This document shows, in pieces, positions 25,373-34,076 of a stretch of 64,000 nt of DNA. Made by a program: the position numbers and the translations under genes. Numbering within the stretch: the first letter of the stretch is position 1; each line of letters starts with the position of its first letter. The notes beneath the pieces are model-generated. The model was not told the DNA's origin and ran no database searches. It worked only from the letters and a program-made list of their open reading frames with translations. Origin of the DNA: Lentisphaera marina. GTDB taxonomy: Bacteria; Verrucomicrobiota; Lentisphaeria; Lentisphaerales; Lentisphaeraceae. The stretch covers positions 1-64,000 of the forward strand of contig NZ_JAQZZL010000002.1 in NCBI RefSeq assembly GCF_028745505.1, given 5' to 3'.

Positions 25373-26764
25373 ATGAGTGATGAACAAGCTATTGTTCTCA
25401 GCTTTGATGCAGGAACAATTTTAGTCGATCGACTGGGGGATGAACACCTAGAGCTCTTAAAGGGCTTGCTAACTTACGATGAACGTGTGCGGACTTACCG
25501 AGCATTAGCCATGAATTATGCAAAAATTGTCATGGCTTTGCACCGTGCTAAAGTCCCTTTTGTTGATGAAGCTAAAGACTATGAAAAACAAAATTTTGTC
25601 TTACAAAATGGTATGAGCCCACGAGCTCACCAAGCTTCTGCTTTCGAGGCTTGGCGCAAAGTCAATTGTCGCGGCTTAGTTGTTTTGCCCACGGGTGCAG
25701 GCAAATCATTCTTAGCCTTCATGGGTATTCAGCATTGCCAAAGACCGAGCTTGATTTTGGTTCCCACGATTGATTTAATGCATCAGTGGCAACGCGGTCT
25801 CAATGAAGCCTTCGGCTGTACAGTGGGAATGCTTGGCGGTGGTGAAAAAGACGTTCAGCCTATTACCGTGAGTACCTATGATTCGGCACTTCTAATGATG
25901 GAATGGCTCGGAGATCGCTTTGGCTTATTGATTTTTGATGAATGTCATCATTTGCCTGGAGATCGCATGCGCCAAGCCGCCTTGATGTCACTGGCACCCT
26001 TCCGCATGGGCTTAACTGCTACACCAGAGCGTAGTCACACGGGCTTAAGCGAATATGGCGGATTAACGGGCCCACTCTGTTTTAGAATGGAAATTGGCGA
26101 ACTCAAAGGCGAAATTTTATCCCCCTATGAGACGCGTCGAGTTGAGCTTGATTTAGATGAAGATGAAGAATTTCTTTATCACGAAGAACGTCAAATTTAT
26201 TTAGATTTTCTCAAACGCTGCGGAATTAGTTTCTCTAATGGCGATGGCTGGGCACGCTTTATTATGGCTTGTGCCCGTAGTGACGAAGGGCGTCGAGCTT
26301 TAAAAGCCTTCTATGCACAGAAAAAAATCGCTAATTGCGGCCGTGCCAAATTTCGCCAAATCTGGCAAATCTTTAAAGATCATTGCGGAGAACGAGTTTT
26401 AATTTTCACCGCAGATAATGATACTGCCTATGAAATTGGCCGTCGTTTTTTACTACCCGTTTTGACGCATCATACCAAATCGGCAGAGCGCAAAAAAATG
26501 CTCGAGCGTTTTCGTTCGGGGCAACATCCCATCTTAGCCACTTCCAAAGTACTAAATGAGGGCGTCGATGTACCAGAAGCTAGTGTGGGCATTGTCGTTT
26601 CTGGTAGTGGAAGCACTCGTGAACACGTTCAGCGACTGGGGCGAATTTTGCGTAAATCGCAAGGTAAACAAGCGGTACTCTACGAATTAATAAGTCGCAA
26701 CACGAGTGAATTTAACGTATCAGAACGGAGGAGACAGCACAGTGCTTACGAAGGATCTCGTTAA
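25373..26764 (+). CDS. XPB/RAD25-type superfamily 2 DNA helicase
   Basis: The 463-residue protein has an N-terminal XPB-like damage-recognition region (about 1-75), RAHQASAFEAW, Walker A LPTGAGKS (about 105-112), PTIDLMHQW (Ia), FDECHH (Walker B/DECH box, about 189-194), MGLTATPER (III), LIFTADN (IV), TSKVLNEGVDVPEASVGIV (V) and QRLGRILRK (VI, about 421). XPB unwinds or translocates on DNA in nucleotide-excision repair and transcription. Its 3' end overlaps the next gene, which encodes the Bax1-type nuclease known as the partner of archaeal XPB. The pair is rare in bacteria outside actinobacteria and cyanobacteria. Confidence 0.88.
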   Translation: MSDEQAIVLSFDAGTILVDRLGDEHLELLKGLLTYDERVRTYRALAMNYAKIVMALHRAKVPFVDEAKDYEKQNFVLQNGMSPRAHQASAFEAWRKVNCRGLVVLPTGAGKSFLAFMGIQHCQRPSLILVPTIDLMHQWQRGLNEAFGCTVGMLGGGEKDVQPITVSTYDSALLMMEWLGDRFGLLIFDECHHLPGDRMRQAALMSLAPFRMGLTATPERSHTGLSEYGGLTGPLCFRMEIGELKGEILSPYETRRVELDLDEDEEFLYHEERQIYLDFLKRCGISFSNGDGWARFIMACARSDEGRRALKAFYAQKKIANCGRAKFRQIWQIFKDHCGERVLIFTADNDTAYEIGRRFLLPVLTHHTKSAERKKMLERFRSGQHPILATSKVLNEGVDVPEASVGIVVSGSGSTREHVQRLGRILRKSQGKQAVLYELISRNTSEFNVSERRRQHSAYEGSR

Positions 26765-27959
26765 ATTTTCTCGACGCAAAGATCGCATATATCCCCATTC
26801 CATAAAAACTGATCAGCAAGCCTTACTTGATTTGGCGCAAGATTTAGTTACAATTTATGCTCACGGAGAAGGGAAAAATCGTCAGGAATTGGAAGAGGAA
26901 TCATCCATTCTTATCAATAGCTTTTCAACGCCCTTGATTGCGCGTGGGCTCAATCGCCTCTGTCTCGATCGCTGCGAATTTACACAATGCCTAGAAGTGG
27001 ACTTTGCCTCGGCTCGTGAGCAAATTTTTGATTTGAGTGCTCAGCATTTAAAAGAAGCAAACAAATATGATTTTGATGGCTTTCGTGAACATCTAGAGCG
27101 GCAAGTACCCAATGATCTGCAAGCCCTTGTTCACGAGGACTTGTACGGAGATTTGCCCCATAGTGATCTCTTGCTCAAATTTAAGAGCCTACGTCCAGTC
27201 GATCTCTTACACCGCTATAACTTGGCCCAAGTTCAGTATCACATGTTATTTGCGGGTGATTTGAGCCTGAATTTAAAAAAAGTAGAAGCGGCTGACTTAC
27301 GCAAAATCTTTAAATACTTGAAGTTTTTCCGACTCTTAGCTCGTATCGAGAGTAAGACAAAGGGCGCTTTGAAAATCACTATCGATGGTCCCTTAAGCCT
27401 ATTTGAAAACACGCGTAAATATGGACTTCAATTAGCCAATTTTATTCCCGCCTTTGTGGATTGTGCGAATTGGCAATTCGAGGCAAAAATCGACTTGCCA
27501 CGTTTCAAAAATAAAGTCCTTAAACTCTCGCACAAAGAGGGTTTAAAGAGTCACTACAAAAACTTTTCTGCCTATGTCCCCGAGGAAATACGTCTTTTCC
27601 ACAAAAGCTTTGCAGACAAGGCAAAAGACTGGCAAATCGTGGGGGACACCCCTTTTGTGGAAATGGGCGAAGAGGGTAAGCAGGAAATTATTTTTCCCGA
27701 CCTCAGTTTTGCGAAGGACGCAAAACGGGTACACATGGAACTTTTTCACCGTTGGCATGCCGGCGCCCTACGTCGCCGTTTGGATCAGCTTCACACTAAG
27801 CCCGATTGCCAGCTACTCATTGGCATTGACCGCAGCTTAGTGCGTTCCTCGAGTTTTAAAGAAGAAGTCGAATCCCACCCCTATTTTGAAAAGCACGGCT
27901 TTTTATTTAACGATTTTCCTTCGGTGACAAAAGTAAACTCTTTGTTAAAAGGCTTTTGA
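26742..27959 (+). CDS. DUF790/Bax1-family nuclease, XPB partner
   Basis: The 405-residue product starts at GTG 26742, 8 bases after GGAGGAG; it begins LTKDLVKFSRRKDRIYPHSI, the DUF790 N-terminal signature. The C-terminal half has the nuclease-like KGALKITIDGPLSLF, FEAKID and VEMGEEGKQEIIFPDLSF...HMELFHRWHAG pattern expected of the PD-(D/E)xK-like core. In archaea Bax1 binds XPB and cuts 3' of DNA bubbles; by that analogy this pair is a repair helicase-nuclease. The start lies inside the XPB gene (23-base overlap), which is strong evidence of coupled translation. Confidence 0.85.
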   Translation: MLTKDLVKFSRRKDRIYPHSIKTDQQALLDLAQDLVTIYAHGEGKNRQELEEESSILINSFSTPLIARGLNRLCLDRCEFTQCLEVDFASAREQIFDLSAQHLKEANKYDFDGFREHLERQVPNDLQALVHEDLYGDLPHSDLLLKFKSLRPVDLLHRYNLAQVQYHMLFAGDLSLNLKKVEAADLRKIFKYLKFFRLLARIESKTKGALKITIDGPLSLFENTRKYGLQLANFIPAFVDCANWQFEAKIDLPRFKNKVLKLSHKEGLKSHYKNFSAYVPEEIRLFHKSFADKAKDWQIVGDTPFVEMGEEGKQEIIFPDLSFAKDAKRVHMELFHRWHAGALRRRLDQLHTKPDCQLLIGIDRSLVRSSSFKEEVESHPYFEKHGFLFNDFPSVTKVNSLLKGF

Positions 27960-27990
27960 TGATTCACTGTATACAAAAACTTTTCCGCCA

Positions 27991-28608
27991 ATGAATACCC
28001 AGCTTTTTACTTTCATCCTCTTAGTAAGTTTCTTAGTCTCCTGTCAGCGTCAGGTTCCACCCAGTCCTCAGGCGCAAGCGACTTTGAATCAATGCATGCT
28101 CTGCCATGATAATAAGGAAATGCAGCGTGGGCCAATTTTGGATGGCCTTCAAGAAGACTACATGCTGAGGCAAATTAGTAAATTCAAATCGGGTCAGCGC
28201 GGTGCGCATAAATATGATCATCAGGGTGAGTTAATGGCGACGGCTATTAAGGACTTAGATGCCACTGAAGTCGACGAGGCGGTAGCACTAATGGCACGAT
28301 TAAAACCTAGGAATTATCTGCGTACAGTCAAGGGCGATATCAAAAGTGGTCAGCAGATCTACCAAAGCCAATGCATCAGCTGTCATGGTGAGCAAGCAGA
28401 AGGCTTGAAGCAATTCAAAACGGCAAGTTTAGCCATTTTAGAAGATTGGTACCTCTTGAGTCAATTGCGCAATTATAAATCGGGACGAAGGGGCTACCAC
28501 GAGCTCGATAGCGATGGTCAGGCAATGCGGGCTATTGTGACTCCTCTCAGTGATCAGCAACTAAAAAATGTTGTGGAATACATCTCCTACATCACACTAG
28601 AAGATTAG
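27991..28608 (+). CDS. Dihaem cytochrome c lipoprotein
   Basis: The 205-residue protein has a lipoprotein signal with lipobox FLVSC (C18) and two haem-binding CxxCH motifs: C35-MLC-H39 and C128-ISC-H132. Each is followed by a cytochrome c fold (YLLSQLRNYKSGRRGY..., DQQLKNVVEYISYI). The two halves are related by an internal duplication (cytochrome c4-like). It is an electron carrier in the periplasm or anchored in the membrane. The upstream Bax1 gene ends 31 bases earlier. The IS element lies 45 bases after its stop. Confidence 0.88.
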   Translation: MNTQLFTFILLVSFLVSCQRQVPPSPQAQATLNQCMLCHDNKEMQRGPILDGLQEDYMLRQISKFKSGQRGAHKYDHQGELMATAIKDLDATEVDEAVALMARLKPRNYLRTVKGDIKSGQQIYQSQCISCHGEQAEGLKQFKTASLAILEDWYLLSQLRNYKSGRRGYHELDSDGQAMRAIVTPLSDQQLKNVVEYISYITLED

Positions 28609-28653
28609 CTTATTTAGTGACATATTTCTTTCTCGTATGTAGTTCACGATTTA

Positions 28654-28674
28654 GAGGCTGTGTGAAAAACAAAC
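28654..28674 (+). repeat. IS left terminal inverted repeat
   Basis: Begins GAGGCTGTGTGAAAAACAA. Preceded by the TTTA target duplication. Confidence 0.9.
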
Positions 28675-28680
28675 ACAACT

Positions 28681-28720
28681 TTAATACTAATATATACATG
28701 GTATTTTATATTAGTATTAA
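28681..28720 (+). promoter_or_regulatory. Stem-loop in the transposase leader
   Basis: A perfect 14-bp inverted repeat (TTAATACTAATATA / TATATTAGTATTAA, 12-base loop) ends 3 bases before the GGAG ribosome-binding site. Such leader hairpins in IS elements can limit translation of outside transcripts; here also a possible promoter overlap. Confidence 0.6.
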
Positions 28721-28733
28721 TTAGGAGAACAAA

Positions 28734-30398
28734 ATGAACTTGATACAAGGTGATGATCGGAGAGAAAGTATTTTCTTTCCTCAATGTTTAGATGATTATA
28801 TTGATTCAAATAGTGAAGTTCGTATAATTGATCAGTTTGTTGACTCTCTCAATTTAATGGAATGTGGTTTTGTATTTCCAAAAGAAGATCCTCTTGGACG
28901 AGGTCGAGCAGCTTATGACCCTGCTGATTTATTGAAGCTTTTTATTTATGGTTATTTCAATGGTATTCGTTCTGGCCGTAAACTTGAGAAAAACTGCCAT
29001 ATTAATCTCGAAGTCATTTGGTTGCTTAAGCGCTTGAAGCCAGACTTTAAAACTATCTGCGATTTTCGCAAAAATAACCGCAAAGCCTTTAAGCAAGCAA
29101 CGACTAAATTCACCTTGTTATGTCAGAAGCTAAAGCTCATTGCGGGTGAAACCATTGCAGTAGATGGAACAATAATTAAAGCGTCAAATAATATTTCTAA
29201 AAGTTGGAGTTCAAAAAAGCTGGAGAAGAATTTAAAACAAACTGAAGTTCTGATTGAGCAGTACCTTAATGACCTTGAGGGATTAGATGATGATCCAGCT
29301 CCAGAGTCAGGACAACGAAAAGAAGCCCTTAAGCACAAGCTTGATTATGAACAGACAAAGGAAATTCAACTAAATGAAATTAAAAGTGTCTTGGATAAAT
29401 CTTCTAAGAGTCACCTTTCCTTGACTGACCCAGACAGTAAAACAATAAGTAAACAGGGTAAATCATGCGTGGGTTATAACGTCCAAACTTCCGTAGACAG
29501 TTTACATAAACTCATCGTTTGTTGTGAAGTCACCGATAGAATTAACGATTTAGGGCTTCTCACTCCCATGGCTCAAGAAACAAAAAATCTCTTGGAATTG
29601 CAAGAACTATGTGACCTTACTGCGGACTCTGGTTACTATACTTTAGATGATTTGAAAGATTGTGAAGATATGGGGATGATTCCTTATTTACCGACAGTTA
29701 AAAAGTCATCGAATGTCCAACAAGGTCTATATGGTAAAGGCGCTTTTCTTTACAACTCCAAAGAAGATACATATCTCTGTCCCAATAAAATAACCTTAAA
29801 GAAAATCCGGACTACTGAGCAACGAGGAAAACGATTCCATCAATATACCCATAAGAGTGCCTGTGGAAATTGTCCTTTAAAACTCCGCTGTACAAAAGCA
29901 AAACAACGGGTGCTATCACGCTGGGAACATGAACAATATCAAGAGCGAGCAACAAAAAGAATTCTCGAAAACAAAGAAATGATGGCAACACGTAAAGGAA
30001 CAGTGGAGCATCCATATGGGACTATCAAAACTCAGTTTCTTAGCAATGGTTTTTTAGTTCGCGGTAAGGAAATGGTTCAGGCTGAATGTTCTCTTGCACA
30101 TTTGGCTTACAACTTGAAGCGAGTTTTAAACATTATGAAATTTGATGACTTGATTACAATCCTTGGCTACAGGACGGGACTATACTTCAAAAATGTCGCT
30201 ATAAATGGGTTAATACGCCTTTGCACAAAGCCTATAGAGCTGAAATATAATAAAGGTAGACCACGATCATTGTGGTATACAAAATTTAAGAGGCTTCACC
30301 ATGAAAGCTTGTTTTTCACACAGCCTCTTTATCGTGTGGGAGAAACATTCAGGCTAAAGCTTGTACTACGAACTTATTATGATTTTTTCAAATCCTGA
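28734..30398 (+). CDS. IS1182-family transposase, 3' end formed by flanking DNA
   Basis: The 554-residue DDE transposase has the DUF772 N-terminal region (DPADLLKLFIYGYFNGIRSGRKLE), the catalytic regions IAVDGTIIKAS and LTADSGYYTLDDL, a zinc-type SACGNCPLKLRC motif and a C-terminal GTVEHPYGTIK...AYNLKRVL segment. GGAG precedes the ATG. The frame does not stop inside the element: it passes through the right inverted repeat (encoding ESLFFTQPL) and ends 71 bases outside at TGA 30396-30398, overlapping the convergent asnB by 22 bases. The last 23 or so residues are therefore host sequence. Activity is not excluded, because the catalytic parts are complete. Confidence 0.92.
   Translation: MNLIQGDDRRESIFFPQCLDDYIDSNSEVRIIDQFVDSLNLMECGFVFPKEDPLGRGRAAYDPADLLKLFIYGYFNGIRSGRKLEKNCHINLEVIWLLKRLKPDFKTICDFRKNNRKAFKQATTKFTLLCQKLKLIAGETIAVDGTIIKASNNISKSWSSKKLEKNLKQTEVLIEQYLNDLEGLDDDPAPESGQRKEALKHKLDYEQTKEIQLNEIKSVLDKSSKSHLSLTDPDSKTISKQGKSCVGYNVQTSVDSLHKLIVCCEVTDRINDLGLLTPMAQETKNLLELQELCDLTADSGYYTLDDLKDCEDMGMIPYLPTVKKSSNVQQGLYGKGAFLYNSKEDTYLCPNKITLKKIRTTEQRGKRFHQYTHKSACGNCPLKLRCTKAKQRVLSRWEHEQYQERATKRILENKEMMATRKGTVEHPYGTIKTQFLSNGFLVRGKEMVQAECSLAHLAYNLKRVLNIMKFDDLITILGYRTGLYFKNVAINGLIRLCTKPIELKYNKGRPRSLWYTKFKRLHHESLFFTQPLYRVGETFRLKLVLRTYYDFFKS
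30307..30327 (-). repeat. IS right terminal inverted repeat
   Basis: Reads GTTTTTCACACAGCCTC at its outer end, complementary to the left repeat with one mismatch near the inner end. Followed by TTTA (30328-30331). Confidence 0.9.
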
Positions 30399-32308
30399 TG
30401 CCATTGAATGAACATGAGGGCGGCCCATAATTTGTGCTGATGATTCGCACTCTTATTGAGGTGCTGCTTAAAAGTCTCTTGTAATTCTTGATGGTAGAAA
30501 AAGTCAAAGCTAGCGGAGCTATGAATCAGGTCCTGGGCCCAATCTTTGAGTTCACCACGCAACCATTCGGCAATGGGGATGGCAAAGCCTTGCTTAGGAC
30601 TCTCTAAATCATAATCAGGCAAGTGACGCCCTAGGAGTGATTTAAGCACGCGTTTTTTCATGTTTTTCTCAGGACCAATCAAGCTATCCATATTCATTGT
30701 CCAAGAATGTTCGACAATGCGATGATCGAGTAGGGGAGAGCGTAATTCTAGGCTTGTGGACATGGAAGCACGATCGGCCTTTTGTAAAATATCATCACTG
30801 AGGTACATCATTAAGTCGGCAAACATAAATTGACGAATGGGGTTGAGAAAATCGGGCCATTCATCTTCATCAGAAAAGAGGTGAATACCATCTTGACCGT
30901 TAGCTACAATATCACTGGGGTGATGCCATAGCGAATGGAGATCGCGATAAAGCTTTCTAGGTTTATTGCGACGTAGAGCCTTGGCAAATTTAGCCGCTTT
31001 ATCGGCAAAGAGGTGAGGCGCTTTTTTACCTTTGAATTTATAGGCCATCGTCGCGAGCTGATTCAAACTTGAAGGTCGTAAAAAATCGACTCCATGACAG
31101 ATAGCTTTATTGACAAAATCGGGATACTTCTTGCGCATCTCAAGAATCCTTTCTCCCCATAAATAACGCTCATATCCACAGAAGACTTCATCGCCACCAT
31201 CACCACCAATGGCAACAGTAACTTGTTTGCGAGCGAGTTGTGAAATGAGGGTGGTGGGCAAAATCGAGGAATCGGCAAAGGGTTCATCACAGATGTGCGG
31301 GAGTCGCGGAATGAGTTCTAGGGCATCTTTGGCTTGAACCATGAAAGTCGTGTGATCGGCACCAATCGCTTTAGCAGTTGCTTCCGCCTGCGCAGTTTCA
31401 TTGTACTGGCTCTCATCAAAGCCAATGGAGAAAGTTTTGAGGGCTTGCGGATGAATTTTTGCGGCCATCGCACAAACGAGTGAAGAGTCAATGCCGCCAG
31501 AGAGGAAAGCTCCCACAGGAACGTCGGCATTGAGGCGTAGACGAATACTTTCTTCCAAAAGGCTCTCAGTCTTTTCCACGTTTTCGGCAAAACTGAGTGT
31601 TGAAGGTTCATTAACGACAATTTTATGGGGGTCCCACCAAGCTTTAATATTTTTTACAGTGAAGCTTTTGAGTGAAAAAGAAAGGATGTGACCAGGACGT
31701 AATTTATAGCAATTTTTGAAGATCGAGTAAGGTGCGGGTACGTAGCCAAATTGCATATACATATGCAGGGCATCGTGGGCGACTTCGGCGTTGAAACTCG
31801 GAGCCTTTTTGAGGCTTTTGAGTTCAGAGGCAAACAGAAAGTGATGATGAGAAAAAGCGTAAAACAAGGGTTTTTTTCCGAGGTGATCACGGAATAACTT
31901 GAGCTCGTGATTAGCGCGGTCCCATACAGCTGCGACAAACATGCCGTTAAAATGGGTTAGTGCTTCTTCAACACCCCAGTAACTAATAGCGGCTAATATT
32001 GTTTCTGTATCAGAATTCCCCTGATAGGGGTAAGGTGTCTTAATTTTCCCACGAATTTCATCTGAGTTAAAGATTTCACCATTGAAAGAAATAACATAAC
32101 GGCCACAGGCACTATGCATGGGTTGAGCCCCTGCAGGGCTTAATTCAATGATGGAGAGGCGGGTATGACCTAAGGCCATATGGTCATCAAACCAAGTGCC
32201 CTCTGCATCGGGACCACGGTGATCGAGCTGGGTGACCATTTCACCCAGAGCATCTTTATCTTCAATACTTATTCCACCTTTACTAAGGAAGCCCGCTATC
32301 CCACACAT
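30377..32308 (-). CDS. asnB: Asparagine synthetase B, glutamine-hydrolysing
   Basis: The 643-residue enzyme has the class II glutaminase at its N-terminus with nucleophile C2 (MCGIAGFLS), RLSIIELSPAGAQPM, FNGEIFN, and SDTETIL, followed by the ATP-pyrophosphatase synthetase domain with P-loop FLSGGIDSSLV and GDGGDEVFCGYERY. It makes asparagine from aspartate, glutamine and ATP; long AsnB proteins of this size also occur in exopolysaccharide or secondary-metabolite gene sets. It is transcribed alone, towards the IS. Confidence 0.93.
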   Translation of the reverse strand: MCGIAGFLSKGGISIEDKDALGEMVTQLDHRGPDAEGTWFDDHMALGHTRLSIIELSPAGAQPMHSACGRYVISFNGEIFNSDEIRGKIKTPYPYQGNSDTETILAAISYWGVEEALTHFNGMFVAAVWDRANHELKLFRDHLGKKPLFYAFSHHHFLFASELKSLKKAPSFNAEVAHDALHMYMQFGYVPAPYSIFKNCYKLRPGHILSFSLKSFTVKNIKAWWDPHKIVVNEPSTLSFAENVEKTESLLEESIRLRLNADVPVGAFLSGGIDSSLVCAMAAKIHPQALKTFSIGFDESQYNETAQAEATAKAIGADHTTFMVQAKDALELIPRLPHICDEPFADSSILPTTLISQLARKQVTVAIGGDGGDEVFCGYERYLWGERILEMRKKYPDFVNKAICHGVDFLRPSSLNQLATMAYKFKGKKAPHLFADKAAKFAKALRRNKPRKLYRDLHSLWHHPSDIVANGQDGIHLFSDEDEWPDFLNPIRQFMFADLMMYLSDDILQKADRASMSTSLELRSPLLDHRIVEHSWTMNMDSLIGPEKNMKKRVLKSLLGRHLPDYDLESPKQGFAIPIAEWLRGELKDWAQDLIHSSASFDFFYHQELQETFKQHLNKSANHQHKLWAALMFIQWHQDLKKS

Positions 32309-32461
32309 GACAATGTCCTAATACTTTGACAAAATTTACTCTTTGTCAAAAATTTTACACGAAAAGGGCTAGCGGAAGTAGAGCTAAATAGAGCTAATGA
32401 CACTAAAAAGTGGTAATTTCTTTAAAAATTAAGCAGGAGAAGCCCCTGTCATGGTCGCTAA

Positions 32462-33397
32462 TTACTTCTTTGCGGGGACTTCGGGGATGACTTTCCGTAG
32501 AATTTGCCCTTGTTTAAAGCTTCCGCTGACGATCTTTGCGTAGCTAAATTTTTCTTTTACTTCAGTAACTTTAATGCGTCCAATGAGTTGGCTATCTGAG
32601 TAGCCTAAAATATCTCCCGTTTCGGGATCTATGAGGGGTGAGCCTTGAAAAAAGGCCGAGTACTCACTCCCCAATTCGATGGCACGATTTTCACCGCCAG
32701 AAATAATTAACTTATCGCCTTCGGAGCGAATAACTCGTGGGTACCATTTTTTGTCGGCAATCGTTTTATTTATTTCTATAAGTGCTTCTTGCATAAGTTC
32801 TTTACAGGCCTTCCCCAGGGGGGTTCGATAAAAAGAGCCACTGCCAAAACTCATGTTTTTATACTGCCCGGCAACATCAAGAGAAGTGGCATGTGCCTTA
32901 CCCTCAACTTGCTTAGAAGCAATAATTTCGCCACTCTCAACCTCGATGATATAGAGTGTGACTGTGACTACGGCAATGTGGGTACTAGTAGACAGTCCCC
33001 AGTTGCTAAAAAAGGCGGAGGCACCAGTTTTTGCGACATGTGCAAAGTCCGTTACTGAACCTTTGAGTAGGTACTGAACATTTTTAAGGCGCCCACGTGC
33101 TACTTTGCCTTCGGGTCGAAAGAGCTTGTCTTGCTGAATATTGAGCTCGCCAATGACGGCATCAATATTTTCACGGGTGAGAACTTTATAGCGTTTGGAT
33201 TGTACGAGTTCATCAATTAGTGAGTCGCGTATGCCCTCTCCCACATTCCAGCGATAACGGAAATGGCTCTTATCGCCAAATTCGAGTACGGCAATGGTAG
33301 GGATTTTTTTATCAATAACATCAGGAGGGAGGCGTTTTGAATTTGTTTGGCATGAGCAAAAAAATAAAACGAGGCTGAGTACAGATAAAACTTTCAC
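32462..33397 (-). CDS. CsgG-like outer-membrane lipoprotein
   Basis: The 311-residue protein starts at GTG 33397, 8 bases after AGGAG, with a lipoprotein-like signal (MKVLSVLSLVLFFCSC). Residues about 32-200 match the CsgG/curli assembly fold: IPTIAVLEFGD, VGEGIRDSLIDELVQSKRYKVLTRENIDAVIGELNIQQ, YLLKGSVTDF, VTVTLYIIEVESGEIIAS. The C-terminal third (LIISGGENRAIELGSEYSAF...GRIKVTEVKEKFSYAKIVSG) is a beta-rich extension (FlgT-like) seen in many non-curli relatives. It lies 13 bases after lplA. It could form a secretion channel or an envelope scaffold; the curli subunits are not in the window. Confidence 0.75.
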   Translation of the reverse strand: MKVLSVLSLVLFFCSCQTNSKRLPPDVIDKKIPTIAVLEFGDKSHFRYRWNVGEGIRDSLIDELVQSKRYKVLTRENIDAVIGELNIQQDKLFRPEGKVARGRLKNVQYLLKGSVTDFAHVAKTGASAFFSNWGLSTSTHIAVVTVTLYIIEVESGEIIASKQVEGKAHATSLDVAGQYKNMSFGSGSFYRTPLGKACKELMQEALIEINKTIADKKWYPRVIRSEGDKLIISGGENRAIELGSEYSAFFQGSPLIDPETGDILGYSDSQLIGRIKVTEVKEKFSYAKIVSGSFKQGQILRKVIPEVPAKK

Positions 33398-33410
33398 GGC
33401 GAGCTCCTAA

Positions 33411-34076
33411 TTAATCTTCGTCTTGGGGACCAAGGTACCACTTTTTTTCATAGAGAAAAGTCTCTAGATCACTGATGAAATCGGCAATAGTAAAATCGAT
33501 ATGATTTTCCAATGGCGATAAAAAATCTTCGTGTTTGCGGTCTTCGCGGTAAGCAGGCTGTTTTGAAGGTGGCGTTAGGTACTTAACAATTTTTTCCATG
33601 GAATCATTTTGTAGTAAAATCACGCAAGAGTAAACACTCCACTCACGAGGCATGTAGAGCGATGCTCCTAGGAACTTTTTCCCCTGATATGAGAGGTCGT
33701 AGTTTTCACGAATTTCTGTCGCCAGACCATAAGTTTCATAGAGAAAAGCTTGGATGGCTTTGGAGCTATGACGCAGGTAACGGTCGATATTGAGCTCTTT
33801 TTCTCGTTCATAGCGAATGGCCACGCAAGCACAGCCCTCATCTAAAACGACGCAACCACCGCCACCCATGCGTTTAAAAACTGGGATGGCGTCTTTTTTG
33901 GTGTTGTCCAAATGGATTTCTTTGTGGGCTTTTTGTGAGCGACCCAATACAACCACGGGGTGCTTGGGTTGCCAGACCCTAATGGGACGAGCATCTGTAT
34001 CCAAGACACTTTCTCCCAAGGGTTCTTCGGAGAGAAAGTCTGAATTTTCAGATAATAATGGACGAAACTTCTCCAT
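33411..34076 (-). CDS. Lipoate-protein ligase A-like (BPL/LplA/LipB family)
   Basis: The 221-residue protein has the BPL_LplA_LipB catalytic fold: RVWQPKHPVVVLGRSQ, the lipoyl-AMP binding FKRMGGGGCVVLDEGCACVAI, and GKKFLGASLYMPREWS in place of the usual K-I-x-G-x-A motif. It would attach lipoate or octanoate to lipoyl domains. It is short (like LipM/LplJ catalytic domains without the accessory domain). Its ATG shares one base with the superoxide reductase stop (TAATG), so the two genes are coupled. Confidence 0.8.
   Translation of the reverse strand: MEKFRPLLSENSDFLSEEPLGESVLDTDARPIRVWQPKHPVVVLGRSQKAHKEIHLDNTKKDAIPVFKRMGGGGCVVLDEGCACVAIRYEREKELNIDRYLRHSSKAIQAFLYETYGLATEIRENYDLSYQGKKFLGASLYMPREWSVYSCVILLQNDSMEKIVKYLTPPSKQPAYREDRKHEDFLSPLENHIDFTIADFISDLETFLYEKKWYLGPQDED

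Larger units (their letters stand above)
28654..30327 (+). mobile_element. IS1182-family insertion sequence, complete
   Basis: The 1674-bp element is bounded by 21-bp inverted repeats (one mismatch), flanked by a 4-bp direct repeat TTTA at 28650-28653 and 30328-30331. It carries one transposase gene of the DUF772/IS4-type (IS1182) class. The target site, when the element is removed, reads CACGA-TTTA-TCGTG, a short palindrome, so the insertion was into a hairpin between two convergent genes (cytochrome c and asnB). Because the repeats are nearly identical and the transposase is intact, the insertion is probably recent. Confidence 0.9.

Noticed and set aside
32462-33397. Curli secretion system
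   Set aside because: CsgG-like protein only; no csgA/B/D/E/F-like genes are nearby and the C-terminal extension is not curli specific.
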